Shown in pieces: positions 17,134-26,376 of a DNA stretch of 64,000 nucleotides; position 1 is the first letter of the stretch, and each line of letters begins with the position of its first letter. The stretch is taken from contig NZ_CP067341.1 of assembly GCF_016638705.1 (NCBI RefSeq), positions 3,103,501 through 3,167,500 of the forward strand, in the 5' to 3' direction. Position numbers and translations under genes: made by a program. A model generated the notes under the pieces. It worked only from the letters and a program-made list of their open reading frames with translations. It ran no database searches and was not told the origin of the DNA. Source of the stretch: Lysinibacillus agricola. GTDB taxonomy: Bacteria; Bacillota; Bacilli; Bacillales_A; Planococcaceae.

Positions 17134-18399
17134 TCATGCAAGCTTGATTTTCAATACTACGGTAAAGCCATCATGCCCATTGTAACAGCTTATCTGGCCA
17201 TACATATTTTCCATGAAATACTTCGATATATAAAGACCAAGGCCTGAACCATTCTTGCCTCCGATATTTGTTCCTCGATAATATTTATTGAACAGTAAGG
17301 GCAATTCATCTTCGCTAATTCCGGACCCTAAGTCCATGATGTGGAGTTCAAGATAACCCTGCTTGATTTGTGACTTAATAGTGACCTTAGTTCCTGCATA
17401 TTTATATGAATTACTAATTATATTGTCTATTACCTGCTGCATACGTACAGCATCCGTTAAAATAATACATTGTGGAATTGAATCATAGACGATTTGATTG
17501 TCATAATTTACATTTTCAATCATATCAACAAGTACCTCGCTCGATTCTTCGGTTACTGTTATCTGTAACTGTTGCAGCTCTTCTAAAGTGGCATGAAACA
17601 TATCTGTAACAAGTAAGTCAATTTGCTCTGCTTTCGAATAGATTGTATTCACTTGCTTAATGACCTTTTCATCCCTTACCTGCAGAAGCATCAATTCACT
17701 AACTGCCTTAATTGAAGCAACAGGCGTCTTAATATCATGACTTAATGTGGCCACAAGCTCTTTCTTACTACGGTTGGACTCATACTCTCTTTGCCGAGCA
17801 GCATAGAGCTCTTCACGTAATAAATCAAAACTTTCCGTGAATGCACCAAAATAATTGTTTTTATCCATATTTAAAGGAATATCTAGATTACCTCTAGCAA
17901 CATCCGCCGCGAAATGTTGAAGCTGCATAAAAGGTTTCAATAACGTTCTGTAAATGTAGACATTGTAAATAATAATAACACTCATTAATAAACCAACTAT
18001 TAAACTGAAAGATGTAACCAGTTCCTTTTTCATTTTTTGCACTATTTCTTTATCGTTATTACGGATAATAATTTTCCCTACAATCTCATTATTTTGCCTC
18101 ACATCAATAATCGAATCTCTATTTTTGATGGCATCATATATATTAATAAACTGAATATCCGGTGTTTGATACATTACATTTTCTAAATTATCTATAATCA
18201 TAAGTGGTTGTTGAAAGTCGCTGTTATTAAATGTTTCAGTATTAATTTGACCCCAATTTTGTTCGACGGTTTTAACTAATTCATTAATAGCTACCATATT
18301 CACTTCTGAACTATTTTTATTGTTAATCATCATTATTGGAAAAGTAATTCCTGCAACAAAAATAACCAAAAGCAAGGCAATTAGCAATTTTATTCTCAT
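17134..18399 (-). CDS. Sensor histidine kinase
   Basis: A 421-residue membrane kinase with helices at about 5-25 and 130-150 around an extracellular sensor of about 100 residues. A HAMP-like segment follows, then the HisKA domain with LSHDIKTPV (phospho-His near 220). The ATPase domain has N-box ISNSYKYA and G-boxes DLGSG and GSGLGLY. The start overlaps the stop of the response regulator by four bases (ATGA). The sensor loop is long, unlike the short loops of BceS-type intramembrane sensors, so it may sense its signal directly. Confidence 0.92.
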   Translation of the reverse strand: MRIKLLIALLLVIFVAGITFPIMMINNKNSSEVNMVAINELVKTVEQNWGQINTETFNNSDFQQPLMIIDNLENVMYQTPDIQFINIYDAIKNRDSIIDVRQNNEIVGKIIIRNNDKEIVQKMKKELVTSFSLIVGLLMSVIIIYNVYIYRTLLKPFMQLQHFAADVARGNLDIPLNMDKNNYFGAFTESFDLLREELYAARQREYESNRSKKELVATLSHDIKTPVASIKAVSELMLLQVRDEKVIKQVNTIYSKAEQIDLLVTDMFHATLEELQQLQITVTEESSEVLVDMIENVNYDNQIVYDSIPQCIILTDAVRMQQVIDNIISNSYKYAGTKVTIKSQIKQGYLELHIMDLGSGISEDELPLLFNKYYRGTNIGGKNGSGLGLYISKYFMENMYGQISCYNGHDGFTVVLKIKLA

Positions 18400-19082
18400 T
18401 GCTTAGTGTCCTCTAACACATATCCTGTTCCCCATATCGTTTTTATAAATTGCGGGTCCTTTGGATTCTCTTCAATTTTCTCACGTAAATGCCGAATATG
18501 TACATTCAGTGTCCCATCCCCTACAAAAGAATCTCCCCATACATTTTGAAACAATTCATCTTTAGTGATGATACGGTTTTTATTATTCGCCAAATAATAC
18601 AGAAGTTTATATTCCATCGTTTTTAGCTGAATATCAATACCCTTTACTCGAACACGATGAAGTTTGGTATCAATTTGGATTTGACCAAACTCTAAAACCT
18701 CTTGTTGGTTAGAGCCATTGCCATATCTTTTGAGTACTGCTTTTACTTTTGCTAATAATACGCTTAGTGTATATGGTTTTTGAATGTAATCGTCCCCACC
18801 TATGTTAAGTGCGATTAGAACGTCATCATCGCTGGAACGAGCACTTATAAATAGAATCGGAATCTGCGTAGTTTTACGCAATTTTTTACATAAATCAAAC
18901 CCCGATTCACTACCGAGATTGATGTCTAGAAGAATCAGTGATGGTTCATGTTCTTCCAAAAATAATTCGCACTCCCCTGCACTTGCCACAAAAGCCGTTT
19001 TGACTTCGAACATATTAAAATATTCACAAGTTGTTTCAGCTAAAGCGATCTCATCATCAACAATTAAACAATCTAATTTCAT
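18396..19082 (-). CDS. OmpR-family response regulator
   Basis: A receiver domain with the phospho-acceptor Asp near residue 53 (LLDINLG) and an acidic pair at the N-terminus (VDDE). It is followed by a winged-helix DNA-binding domain (about 130-225; HIRHLREKI). Two in-frame ATGs lie two codons apart. The second, at 19082, sits at the better distance from TAGGAG and is chosen. Its likely targets are the downstream ABC genes. Confidence 0.92.
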   Translation of the reverse strand: MKLDCLIVDDEIALAETTCEYFNMFEVKTAFVASAGECELFLEEHEPSLILLDINLGSESGFDLCKKLRKTTQIPILFISARSSDDDVLIALNIGGDDYIQKPYTLSVLLAKVKAVLKRYGNGSNQQEVLEFGQIQIDTKLHRVRVKGIDIQLKTMEYKLLYYLANNKNRIITKDELFQNVWGDSFVGDGTLNVHIRHLREKIEENPKDPQFIKTIWGTGYVLEDTKQ

Positions 19083-19084
19083 CG

Positions 19085-19261
19085 TCATTCTCCTAGTAAG
19101 AAACTTCCAGTATGCATAGCATAAGAACTATTTAAATCCTCTAAAGTTTTTAATAATTGATTTAATGCATTTTCTCTAGATGCTAACCCTCTAGCATCTT
19201 TATCTGTTTCCATGCCAAAATGAATATCGGAAATATGTAAAATATTCACTTGTTGTTTCAT
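19085..19261 (-). pseudogene. Calcineurin-like metallophosphoesterase, N-terminal fragment
   Basis: The frame starts MKQQVNILHISDIHFGMET, which carries the DxH metal motif of calcineurin-like phosphoesterases. It continues for only about 40 more residues before stopping at the ribosome binding site of the response regulator. Family members are several hundred residues long, so this is the stump of a deleted gene. The response-regulator operon may now be transcribed from this gene's promoter. Confidence 0.8.
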
Positions 19262-19282
19262 TACTTTTCTACAGCTCCTCAA

Positions 19283-19693
19283 TTAAAATTACGTCCGATA
19301 GCAATAATTATATTATTTATTTTCTAACACAGAAGTATTTATTACCTTTTTTAACCATGCGTTATATTTTGTTATTATAACCCATGATTAACCTGACTAT
19401 TATATACGTATAAGTAATTTTTTACTAGCTCCTAACAATCCATTTCGTTCTCTTTTGTGATGCCAGTTCAAAAAATTTTAATTCGTTACATTACCAAATA
19501 ACTCCTCTAAATCAACCTGCTAGACGAACAAATAAGACACGTTGATTTTTTGCTTCGTATTTATCACAACGCTTTATTTAAAAAGAAAACTCCTGTTTCA
19601 GATCGTGTTGTTGCCTAACTTTGAAATGGTCTGTATCACAGAGCTGTTGTTCGATTACAGTTAACTATAATAGTGAAAATCTCTTATAAAACC
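19283..19693. other. Intergenic stretch, no gene seen
   Basis: AT-rich sequence with no supported reading frame. A frame of about 40 codons near 19540-19665 has no start signal and is not called. Confidence 0.5.
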
Positions 19694-19730
19694 AAAAGAG
19701 CTAATCTAAATATCTAAGATTAGGCGCTTT
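19694..19730 (-). terminator. Hairpin terminator after the EEP gene
   Basis: CTAATCT (19701-19707) pairs with AGATTAG (19717-19723), extended by AAAG/CTTT. It lies just after the stop of the EEP-family gene. Confidence 0.55.
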
Positions 19731-19739
19731 ATATCAATG

Positions 19740-20543
19740 TTATTTAATCTTAATTTCTATTCCTGAGTGATCAGTAAAACCGTTTTCATCCAATATCATA
19801 TTCAATTCAGGTAAATGGTTGACCGCTAATATTTCTATGTTGTTTGTTACAAAAGCATAATCTAATCTTCTTCCATCATTTTTATCCATCGAATTAAACC
19901 ATGTATATTCATTTATATCTTTCCCATTAACTTCTCTCCAAGAATCAACAAAATTATTATTTAATATATTGTTTAATAGATTTGTATTTTCATTTAACCT
20001 ACTTTTATTTAACAGTTCTATGGCTCTATCATCATTTGTAGCAGCGTTGAAATCTCCAATCAAAACAGTAGGTAGATCAAATTTTTCTTGAAATTTCTTC
20101 TGGAATTGAATTCTTTTTTCAGACTCTAATGGAACATGAACTCCTATCACATTAAACTTTTTGAACTGATGCAATTCAATATTTATTTCTATCCACTTAG
20201 CATATGCTTTTAAATTGCTTTTTTGAGAAATAAACTTCACTTTTAGTTCTATTTTATGTATAACAACTACAATTGATCCCCTTATATTTTCTTTTACAAT
20301 TGCATAGCCTTTCTCATTAATAAAATTTAGAAATTCTATTTGTTTTGTTGAACTATCAAATTCTAATAATACGATTATTTCCGGATTTTTATTGGATAAA
20401 AAATTAATTAATTTGATAACCCTGTTCTTCCTATTTTCCTTTTCAACTTCACTGTTCCAATCAATCAGATTAGACTTTTTAGGATATAAACCTCCAAAAT
20501 CATTCACATTTATAGCTAATATTCCCAAAGTATCCTTATTCAT
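19740..20543 (-). CDS. Endonuclease/exonuclease/phosphatase (EEP) family protein
   Basis: A 267-residue protein with the EEP fold. Visible motifs are LLEFD (metal Glu), GVHVPL, IGDFNAA (catalytic Asp/Asn), RRLDYAFV and the terminal FTDHSGIEI with the catalytic Asp-His pair. The fold occurs in DNA nucleases, phospholipases and phosphatases, so the substrate is open. GGAAGGAAGAGAG precedes the ATG at 20543, which is preferred over the longer frame. No signal peptide is seen. It neighbours a PD-(D/E)XK protein, which allows a nucleic-acid role but does not prove it. Confidence 0.85.
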   Translation of the reverse strand: MNKDTLGILAINVNDFGGLYPKKSNLIDWNSEVEKENRKNRVIKLINFLSNKNPEIIVLLEFDSSTKQIEFLNFINEKGYAIVKENIRGSIVVVIHKIELKVKFISQKSNLKAYAKWIEINIELHQFKKFNVIGVHVPLESEKRIQFQKKFQEKFDLPTVLIGDFNAATNDDRAIELLNKSRLNENTNLLNNILNNNFVDSWREVNGKDINEYTWFNSMDKNDGRRLDYAFVTNNIEILAVNHLPELNMILDENGFTDHSGIEIKIK

Positions 20544-20605
20544 CAAACTCTCTTCCTTCCATGTAAATAAATTCAAAACATAACCTTACTTGTATATTAA
20601 TTCTA

Positions 20606-20643
20606 TAAAAAAAGATCAAATCCCTTTCGTAAGATTTGGTCTT
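20606..20643 (-). terminator. Hairpin terminator
   Basis: On the minus strand AAGACCAAATC pairs with GATTTGATCTT (one mismatch) and is followed by a T-run. Second of two hairpins behind the PD-(D/E)XK gene. Confidence 0.6.
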
Positions 20644-20721
20644 TTACTCTCTATTAAACTAACTCCACCCAAGCAATCCCTTAACATTGCTGCGTATGTT
20701 GGACAAAATTGATGTATTAAA

Positions 20722-20760
20722 ATAAAAAAACTACAAACGTTGGTATATCAACGTTTGTAG
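20722..20760 (-). terminator. Strong terminator after the PD-(D/E)XK gene
   Basis: A perfect 12-bp stem, CTACAAACGTTG (20731-20742) with CAACGTTTGTAG (20749-20760), followed on the minus strand by seven T residues. Confidence 0.85.
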
Positions 20761-20784
20761 GCCTTTGAAAATTTCTTAACTTAA

Positions 20785-21936
20785 CTAAAAACCAAATATC
20801 TCCGTGAGCAAAGCACATCCCATACCATCCGGATTGTTGTCGTCTTTCCAATAAATCATCACATTTTTAGGAGGGTTAGAAAGGTCTAACTTTCTAATTA
20901 CTTTTTTATTGTTTTCATCTGGATAATAAAATAAATTTTTATATTCTTTATGTGCGCTATTCACACCGTAGTGCTTTCTATTTCGATCGTTTACAATGTA
21001 CGAACGGTCAAAGTTTGCATTTTTTAATGTTTTGCCTGATGCTACTTTCACTATATCACTTACCCATTTTTTAAAATCTTCATGATTTATGTCTTTTTCA
21101 AACGGTGAGCTTTCATAAAAGTCTTTTATGTATTGAATGACTGGTTTCCCATAGTCTGATTTCTCGAATAAAAGATTTTTTTCTTCTTTATATGATTTAA
21201 AGCCTGAGTAAATGAAAGAGATAAATGACTTAATTGTATGCTTCGTGTAATCAAAAATCGGTTCAATCTTTCCTATGGCTTCTTCTTTAAGAATCTTACT
21301 GAGCAAATCAACTATAGTAATCTCCAAGTCATCTAGTTCTTCTCCACCCCAAGACAGATGATAACAAGGTACTGATAACCTTTCTACTTCTATAGTAGAT
21401 AATAATTCATTAAATTCATTTAAAGCTCTCTTACTTCCAGTATGTGTTAAGAATATAAAGGAAACTAAAGGTTGTTCTTTCTCTAATGATGAAACTTTAT
21501 AAAAATTAACTAATCCGATAATTTCCTCAAAAAGCTGATTATCACCTTTTTGGATAGCTCCATCGTTAATTTTATTTTCCACACAAAACGAAAATTTTGG
21601 AAGACTATCAGAAAATGTTTGGTCAAAAAGTTCAATTACAATATCTATATCCCTTGTTTTTTTAGCAATTTCACTCGCTGAGCATATGACCTTTACTTCA
21701 GCTTGAACTCTTACTTCATACTTCGAATTTCGAGATAAATCTCGAATCCGATTATTGTATATAAGCTCGTTATACTGCTCGTTATTTGCTAATACAACTG
21801 GTGTTAAAAAACTCTCAACAAACCTTGATCCTAAACCATGATTTTCATTAGGGTCTAACAAATAAGCAAGAAACGAAGTTACATTAGGCTCATTGATAGA
21901 ACCATCATTAGAAGATAAAACCTTAAAAATATTCAT
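20785..21936 (-). CDS. PD-(D/E)XK nuclease-superfamily protein
   Basis: A 383-residue protein. N-terminal NEPNVTSFLAYLLDPNENHG matches the first conserved segment of the PDDEXK_4-type group. The active-site pattern is an Asp at about 96-98 (RDIDIVIEL) followed by Glu120-Asn-Lys122 (FCVENKI) and a Gln at about 134. Such proteins occur singly or in accessory regions, often of unknown role and sometimes linked to defence. The start is the ATG after a purine-rich site. It is preceded by a 93-residue gene 28 bases away in the same orientation, probably an operon. Confidence 0.8.
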   Translation of the reverse strand: MNIFKVLSSNDGSINEPNVTSFLAYLLDPNENHGLGSRFVESFLTPVVLANNEQYNELIYNNRIRDLSRNSKYEVRVQAEVKVICSASEIAKKTRDIDIVIELFDQTFSDSLPKFSFCVENKINDGAIQKGDNQLFEEIIGLVNFYKVSSLEKEQPLVSFIFLTHTGSKRALNEFNELLSTIEVERLSVPCYHLSWGGEELDDLEITIVDLLSKILKEEAIGKIEPIFDYTKHTIKSFISFIYSGFKSYKEEKNLLFEKSDYGKPVIQYIKDFYESSPFEKDINHEDFKKWVSDIVKVASGKTLKNANFDRSYIVNDRNRKHYGVNSAHKEYKNLFYYPDENNKKVIRKLDLSNPPKNVMIYWKDDNNPDGMGCALLTEIFGF

Positions 21937-21964
21937 CCTTAAACCCCTCTAATTATAAAATTAT

Positions 21965-22246
21965 TTACTTTTTCAATTCGAAATTATATTTCTTGTTTAT
22001 TTTAGTAGCAATTTTGTCTAAAAACTCACTTACTGTCATCTTCTCAACTTCACTTGTATACCATGCCAATTTAGCCCCTTTAGAAACACCATTATGATAA
22101 ACCTCTAAAGGCATATATTTCTTCGTAGCATACGTATAATCAAATCTAATGAGTAGTACACTACCATCTTCACATTCTAATTTTACTTTATAATTTGGAT
22201 TCTTGTATTCCGTTAGAAGCTTAACTCCTTTTATCTTCGCTAACAT
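21965..22246 (-). CDS. Small protein of unknown function
   Basis: A 93-residue protein, not recognised. GGAGG precedes the ATG at 22246; an upstream in-frame TTG overlaps that site and is not used. The sequence is Lys-rich with a beta-strand-like first half and an amphipathic helix (VSEFLDKIATKIN) near the C-terminus. No membrane segment is seen. The tight spacing to the PD-(D/E)XK gene suggests the two act together, for example as partner or inhibitor. Confidence 0.7.
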   Translation of the reverse strand: MLAKIKGVKLLTEYKNPNYKVKLECEDGSVLLIRFDYTYATKKYMPLEVYHNGVSKGAKLAWYTSEVEKMTVSEFLDKIATKINKKYNFELKK

Positions 22247-22487
22247 GTCAAAGGCCTCCAATATTTTCTAATATATTAATAGTTATGTATAGTTTTAATG
22301 ATATCAGCGTTCAAGGAAATATCGACCTACTTATAACAAGGTCTTCAAGTAATTTTGGAGAACGTTGCGCAATTACGCTTTCTACTAATCTAAAGAAACT
22401 CAAATCCGAACAAATCCTCACTTTAATAGTACTGTGTTCAAACTAATTAAAGGTGTGATCAGAGTACCGGTATAATTCTTTGAGTTC

Positions 22488-23261
22488 TTATAAAATTGAA
22501 TTACCAATATTTTGCGCATTACTTTTTAATTTTTGTAAATAATAATCTAATTGATTCTCTTTAAAATTCGTTTCTGCCATAAACACACTTAATACCGCTA
22601 CTGTCGCATCATTTGACGCATTAATAATCGGAACCGATATACCAATAGCTCCTTGCACATGCTCACTATTCGTATAGCAGTAGCCTTTTTCACAAATTTC
22701 TTCTAACGATTTTTCAAGTGCTTCTATCGTTATAATGCTATTTTTCGTATGTGCATCCAGCTCTAGTTCTGCTAAAGTTTTTGCTCGCTCTTGTAGATTA
22801 AGTTGTTTTATAAAATACGCAAGATGGGTTTTTCCAGCTGTTCCCGTCGGTAGTTTATATACATAGCCTAGCTTTTCAGCCCATTTCAAAGTAATCGGGC
22901 TTTCTTCCTTCTCCACAAATGAATAAGTCATTTGGTCACTATACATCACACTTAAATACACTGATTCTTGAAATTCCTTAGCTAACTTTTGCATATAGGG
23001 CTTTGCAATTTTACGAAGATCTTGCTCTACCATATTATACAATTTAAGAATATTCGGTGGATTCAAAATATATTTTTTCGATTCTTCTCGTTTAATAAAA
23101 CCTGTATTATTTAGCGCTTCAACTAATCTATAAGCCGAAGTCAAGCTAATGTTTAACCCTTTTGCCACATCCGACACAGCTAAAGATCGTTCACTCGCAA
23201 ATAGCATCAGAGCACTCAACGCACGTTCAGCCACTAACGAGCTTTTACTTGTATTATTCAT
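22488..23261 (-). CDS. IclR-family transcriptional regulator
   Basis: A 257-residue protein with an N-terminal winged helix (about 8-60; LNISLTSAYRLVEAL) and an IclR effector-binding domain (about 75-250). It lies downstream of the aldehyde dehydrogenase operon in the same direction, separated by the terminator at 23446-23493, so it has its own promoter. IclR proteins commonly control neighbouring catabolic operons, making the dyad at 29558-29593 a candidate target. Confidence 0.9.
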   Translation of the reverse strand: MNNTSKSSLVAERALSALMLFASERSLAVSDVAKGLNISLTSAYRLVEALNNTGFIKREESKKYILNPPNILKLYNMVEQDLRKIAKPYMQKLAKEFQESVYLSVMYSDQMTYSFVEKEESPITLKWAEKLGYVYKLPTGTAGKTHLAYFIKQLNLQERAKTLAELELDAHTKNSIITIEALEKSLEEICEKGYCYTNSEHVQGAIGISVPIINASNDATVAVLSVFMAETNFKENQLDYYLQKLKSNAQNIGNSIL

Positions 23262-23445
23262 CCAAACACCTTCTTTTAATATTCCATTGACCTATATGTA
23301 AATTACTTTTAAAGCATACTTGAAGACTATAGCATGGCTTATTATAGTAAAGATTATATGTAATCAATATCGTTTTTACATTAATTATGTTAGAAAAATC
23401 AATTTGGGAACATCCACATTTTGCTAATCCTTATATGTTACCATA

Positions 23446-23493
23446 AAAATAAAGAATCAAGCCACCGTTAAAATTGGCGAACTTGATTCTTTA
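23446..23493. terminator. Terminator of the catabolic operon
   Basis: AAAGAATCAAG (23451-23461) pairs with CTTGATTCTTT (23482-23492), with further inner pairing. A- and T-runs lie on both sides, so it can work in both directions. Confidence 0.8.
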
Positions 23494-23536
23494 TTATAGA
23501 CACTCCTATTTATTCAATTATAACCAAACTGATTGA

Positions 23537-24478
23537 TTAAATTCCACTAAACCAATTTTGAACATTTTCATACATCATCGTATGAATTTGTTGATCTGTA
23601 ACACCTTCTTCTCGCAACTGCGGAAGAATCTCATCAATTAGGAAACGAATAGACCAACCTGGAATAATTTCATCGATTGATTCTTGCGTATACCAATCAA
23701 TATTACAGCAATAGTCTTGTGATAAGAATATGCGCTTCTCTAAGCCTTCTTTCAATAATTGCAATAACACTTCATTTCTTTTTGCAGCTGGAAGAGGTCC
23801 TTGTCCAAAACGGTCCATTCCTATATAAGCGCCTTTATCTAAAATCTTATGAATATAATTCAAGTCTGTGCTATCACCTGTGTGACCAATCATAACAGAT
23901 TTTAAATTCACACCCTCTTCTTCAAATATAGCTAGTTGATTCAAGCCATTTTCCGTTTCAGGATGAGAATGTGTCATAATAGGCACACCAGTGCTTTTAT
24001 GGGCACGTGCAACAGCACGAAATACTTTTTCAAGATCTGGTGTAAGACCAGGTGCATCTGCAGAACATTTAAGGAACCCCGCTTTAATATTTGTATTTTG
24101 AATGCCCTTTTCAATATCATGAATGAATGCTTCTGCCATATGATCTATTTCTCTATTTTGGAAATAGTAAGGAATATCTGTAAATGAATAAATACCTGTG
24201 GCTGTTACTATTTGCATATCTGTTTCATTTGAGACACGCTCTAAAAATCGCACATCTCTTCCCATTCCTACAACAGTTGGATCACAAATTGTTTTTACTC
24301 CTTGTGATTTTACAGCATTCGCACCTTCCACAGCCTTTTTATAAATTACATCTTCATCATATAAATGTGGGAATTGAAACGTCACTACTTCAGATCGTAA
24401 TAATAAATGTTCATGTACAAGTGTACAACCCAAATCATTAATATTTAGCTTTCCTGTAACTGTATTTATAGATACCAT
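23537..24478 (-). CDS. Phosphotriesterase-family hydrolase (PLL/PTE-like)
   Basis: A 313-residue TIM-barrel metallohydrolase. The binuclear metal site is complete: His22 and His24 (VHEHLL), the probably carboxylated Lys137 (GFLKCSA), His170 (MTHSHP), His199 (IGHTGD) and Asp255 (LSQDYCC). Members of this family hydrolyse lactones, phosphotriesters or other esters. In a sugar- or aldehyde-type catabolic operon, lactone hydrolysis is the most natural role. It is the last gene of the operon. Confidence 0.9.
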   Translation of the reverse strand: MVSINTVTGKLNINDLGCTLVHEHLLLRSEVVTFQFPHLYDEDVIYKKAVEGANAVKSQGVKTICDPTVVGMGRDVRFLERVSNETDMQIVTATGIYSFTDIPYYFQNREIDHMAEAFIHDIEKGIQNTNIKAGFLKCSADAPGLTPDLEKVFRAVARAHKSTGVPIMTHSHPETENGLNQLAIFEEEGVNLKSVMIGHTGDSTDLNYIHKILDKGAYIGMDRFGQGPLPAAKRNEVLLQLLKEGLEKRIFLSQDYCCNIDWYTQESIDEIIPGWSIRFLIDEILPQLREEGVTDQQIHTMMYENVQNWFSGI

Positions 24479-24521
24479 ATACCATTTACCCCTTTCATGA
24501 TACGTAATCTACTTTCTATTT

Positions 24522-25523
24522 TTACATTGCTATCATAGATTTTAAGACTTTTTGTTTTCTAGCATCCTCAAAGGCTTGAGCGCCATTCAATAAAGGATAC
24601 ACGGCGACGATTGCTGCAAATTGCTCCTTATAAGAAACTAATAAATTAAATGCTTTTTCAAAGTCATTACTATAATAGCCATAGCTTGGTAATAGGTTGA
24701 TTTCACCTCTCACCATCACATTTAACGGTAATGCAACGTCCTGTTCATATAAAGCAACTACAACAAATGAGCCACCTTTTTTAAGTCGTGATATTCCTTG
24801 TTGCGCAGCCAATGAGGAACCCGAACATTCAAAAACAATATCCGCGTCATTTCTTTTTTCTAAAGGATCCTCTACGATTTCAACTGCAATATCAAACTTT
24901 TCAATGGCACTTAAACGAACAGAGCGATCTCTTCTTAAGCCTAAAACAGTAACAAAAGCTCCTGCATTTTTAGCAGCTATCGCTACAAAGAAACCAATGA
25001 TGCCACAACCCTGGACTAACACTTTTTTGCCTGTAATATCATTTGATACTTTTTCAACAGCGTGTAACGCAACGGAAAGAGGCTCGGCAAGTGCAGCAAT
25101 TTTAAAGGGCAAATTTTCAGGTATGAGATGGACTGAAGCAGCGTTTACCTTCACATATTCAGCCATTCCGCCATCAAAATGCAAACCAAGGCATTGAATA
25201 TTTGAACAAATATTTTGCCTCCCTTGTCTGCACTGTTCACATTGAGAGCAAATCACACCTGGTTCAACAACAACGTGTGTATTTAGCAAATATTCATTAC
25301 TTGATGCAGGATGAACCTCTACTACAGTTCCAGATAATTCATGGCCTAATATAATTTCCTTAGGTACAAATTCATAACCTTTAGCATGGTGAGCTGCATG
25401 CAAGTCACTTCCACACACACCACAATGACTGACTTTTATGAGTATTTCATTTTCTTCAAGTGTAGGTCTTTGTCTATCTTGGACGTTTAATTGCCCTTTG
25501 CCAACTTTCACTAATGCTTTCAA
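24522..25523 (-). CDS. Zinc-dependent alcohol dehydrogenase (MDR family)
   Basis: A 333-residue medium-chain dehydrogenase. The catalytic zinc ligands are Cys37 and the His61-Glu62 pair (GHELSG). Structural zinc is held by the four Cys of ICSQCEQCRQGRQNIC (92, 95, 98, 106). The nucleotide-binding turn is VLVQGCGIIGFF. The layout fits butanediol/sorbitol/threonine dehydrogenases. Substrate is not readable. Confidence 0.9.
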   Translation of the reverse strand: MKALVKVGKGQLNVQDRQRPTLEENEILIKVSHCGVCGSDLHAAHHAKGYEFVPKEIILGHELSGTVVEVHPASSNEYLLNTHVVVEPGVICSQCEQCRQGRQNICSNIQCLGLHFDGGMAEYVKVNAASVHLIPENLPFKIAALAEPLSVALHAVEKVSNDITGKKVLVQGCGIIGFFVAIAAKNAGAFVTVLGLRRDRSVRLSAIEKFDIAVEIVEDPLEKRNDADIVFECSGSSLAAQQGISRLKKGGSFVVVALYEQDVALPLNVMVRGEINLLPSYGYYSNDFEKAFNLLVSYKEQFAAIVAVYPLLNGAQAFEDARKQKVLKSMIAM

Positions 25524-25557
25524 AATGATTTCCCCTTTTGTCAGCTATCCTCAGCTG

Positions 25558-26358
25558 CTATTTTGTTATACCGCCTGTAACATCAATAACACTCCCTGTT
25601 ACATAGTCGGATAGATCTGTTGTTAAAAATTCAATGACATTGGCGCAATCTTCAGGTGTCCCGAAACGTTTTAAAGCGGTTTGGTTTGTATATGTTTCAG
25701 CGCCTGCTTTTTCAAATTGCTCAATTAAGCGACCAGTAGCAATATAACCTGGTGCAATTGCATTAACTGTAATATTATATGGTCCTAAATCTTGTGCCAG
25801 ATATTTTGTATAAGAAACGATTGCGGCCTTTGTAGAACCGTAGTGTGAGTATGTGCCTCCTTCTGTTGCTTGTAATCCAGTAACAGAGCTTACTGTGACG
25901 ATTTTCCCGTAGTTCTTTTTCTTCATACCGCCTGCAACTGCTTTGACACAATTCACTGTTCCGACAAAGTTGCGCTCGTACACTATTTTCAACTGCTCCA
26001 AGTCAATTTCAGATGCTTTATTTTCAAGTATAGCTCCTGTCCCACCACCAGCATTGGCAACTAAAATATCTACTTCGCCTAAGTGAGTAACAATTTTATT
26101 AAAAGCCGCTTGAACAGCAGCTTCATTCGATACATCTGCCTCTACACCAATTGCTTTTACATCATGCTCTAACAATTCATCGACAACTGTTTCATACTGC
26201 TCACCGATATGCTCTTTTTCAAAATGCTGATACGACTTCAAGTCCACATCTATTATTCCTACATGTGCTCCTAATTGTGCTAACCTTAATGCATAGGAAC
26301 GTCCTATTCCTCGTGCTGCACCTGTGACAACTGCTACTTTGCCTTCTAATTTTTTCAT
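25558..26358 (-). CDS. Short-chain dehydrogenase/reductase
   Basis: A classical SDR of about 266 residues. It has the cofactor motif TGAARGIG near the N-terminus, NAGGG, the catalytic Ser in VSSVTG and YxxxK as YGSTK. An acidic residue after the second strand (GIIDVDL) favours NAD over NADP. The ATG at 26358 sits eight bases after GGAG and is preferred to the TTG two codons earlier. It lies between the ADH and ThDP enzyme genes of the operon. Confidence 0.9.
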   Translation of the reverse strand: MKKLEGKVAVVTGAARGIGRSYALRLAQLGAHVGIIDVDLKSYQHFEKEHIGEQYETVVDELLEHDVKAIGVEADVSNEAAVQAAFNKIVTHLGEVDILVANAGGGTGAILENKASEIDLEQLKIVYERNFVGTVNCVKAVAGGMKKKNYGKIVTVSSVTGLQATEGGTYSHYGSTKAAIVSYTKYLAQDLGPYNITVNAIAPGYIATGRLIEQFEKAGAETYTNQTALKRFGTPEDCANVIEFLTTDLSDYVTGSVIDVTGGITK

Positions 26359-26376
26359 TTCCAATGCTCCTTTGCT

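Noticed and set aside
24697..25197. 166-codon plus-strand frame inside the alcohol dehydrogenase
   Set aside because: It is a shadow of the ADH gene, whose motifs are complete on the minus strand.
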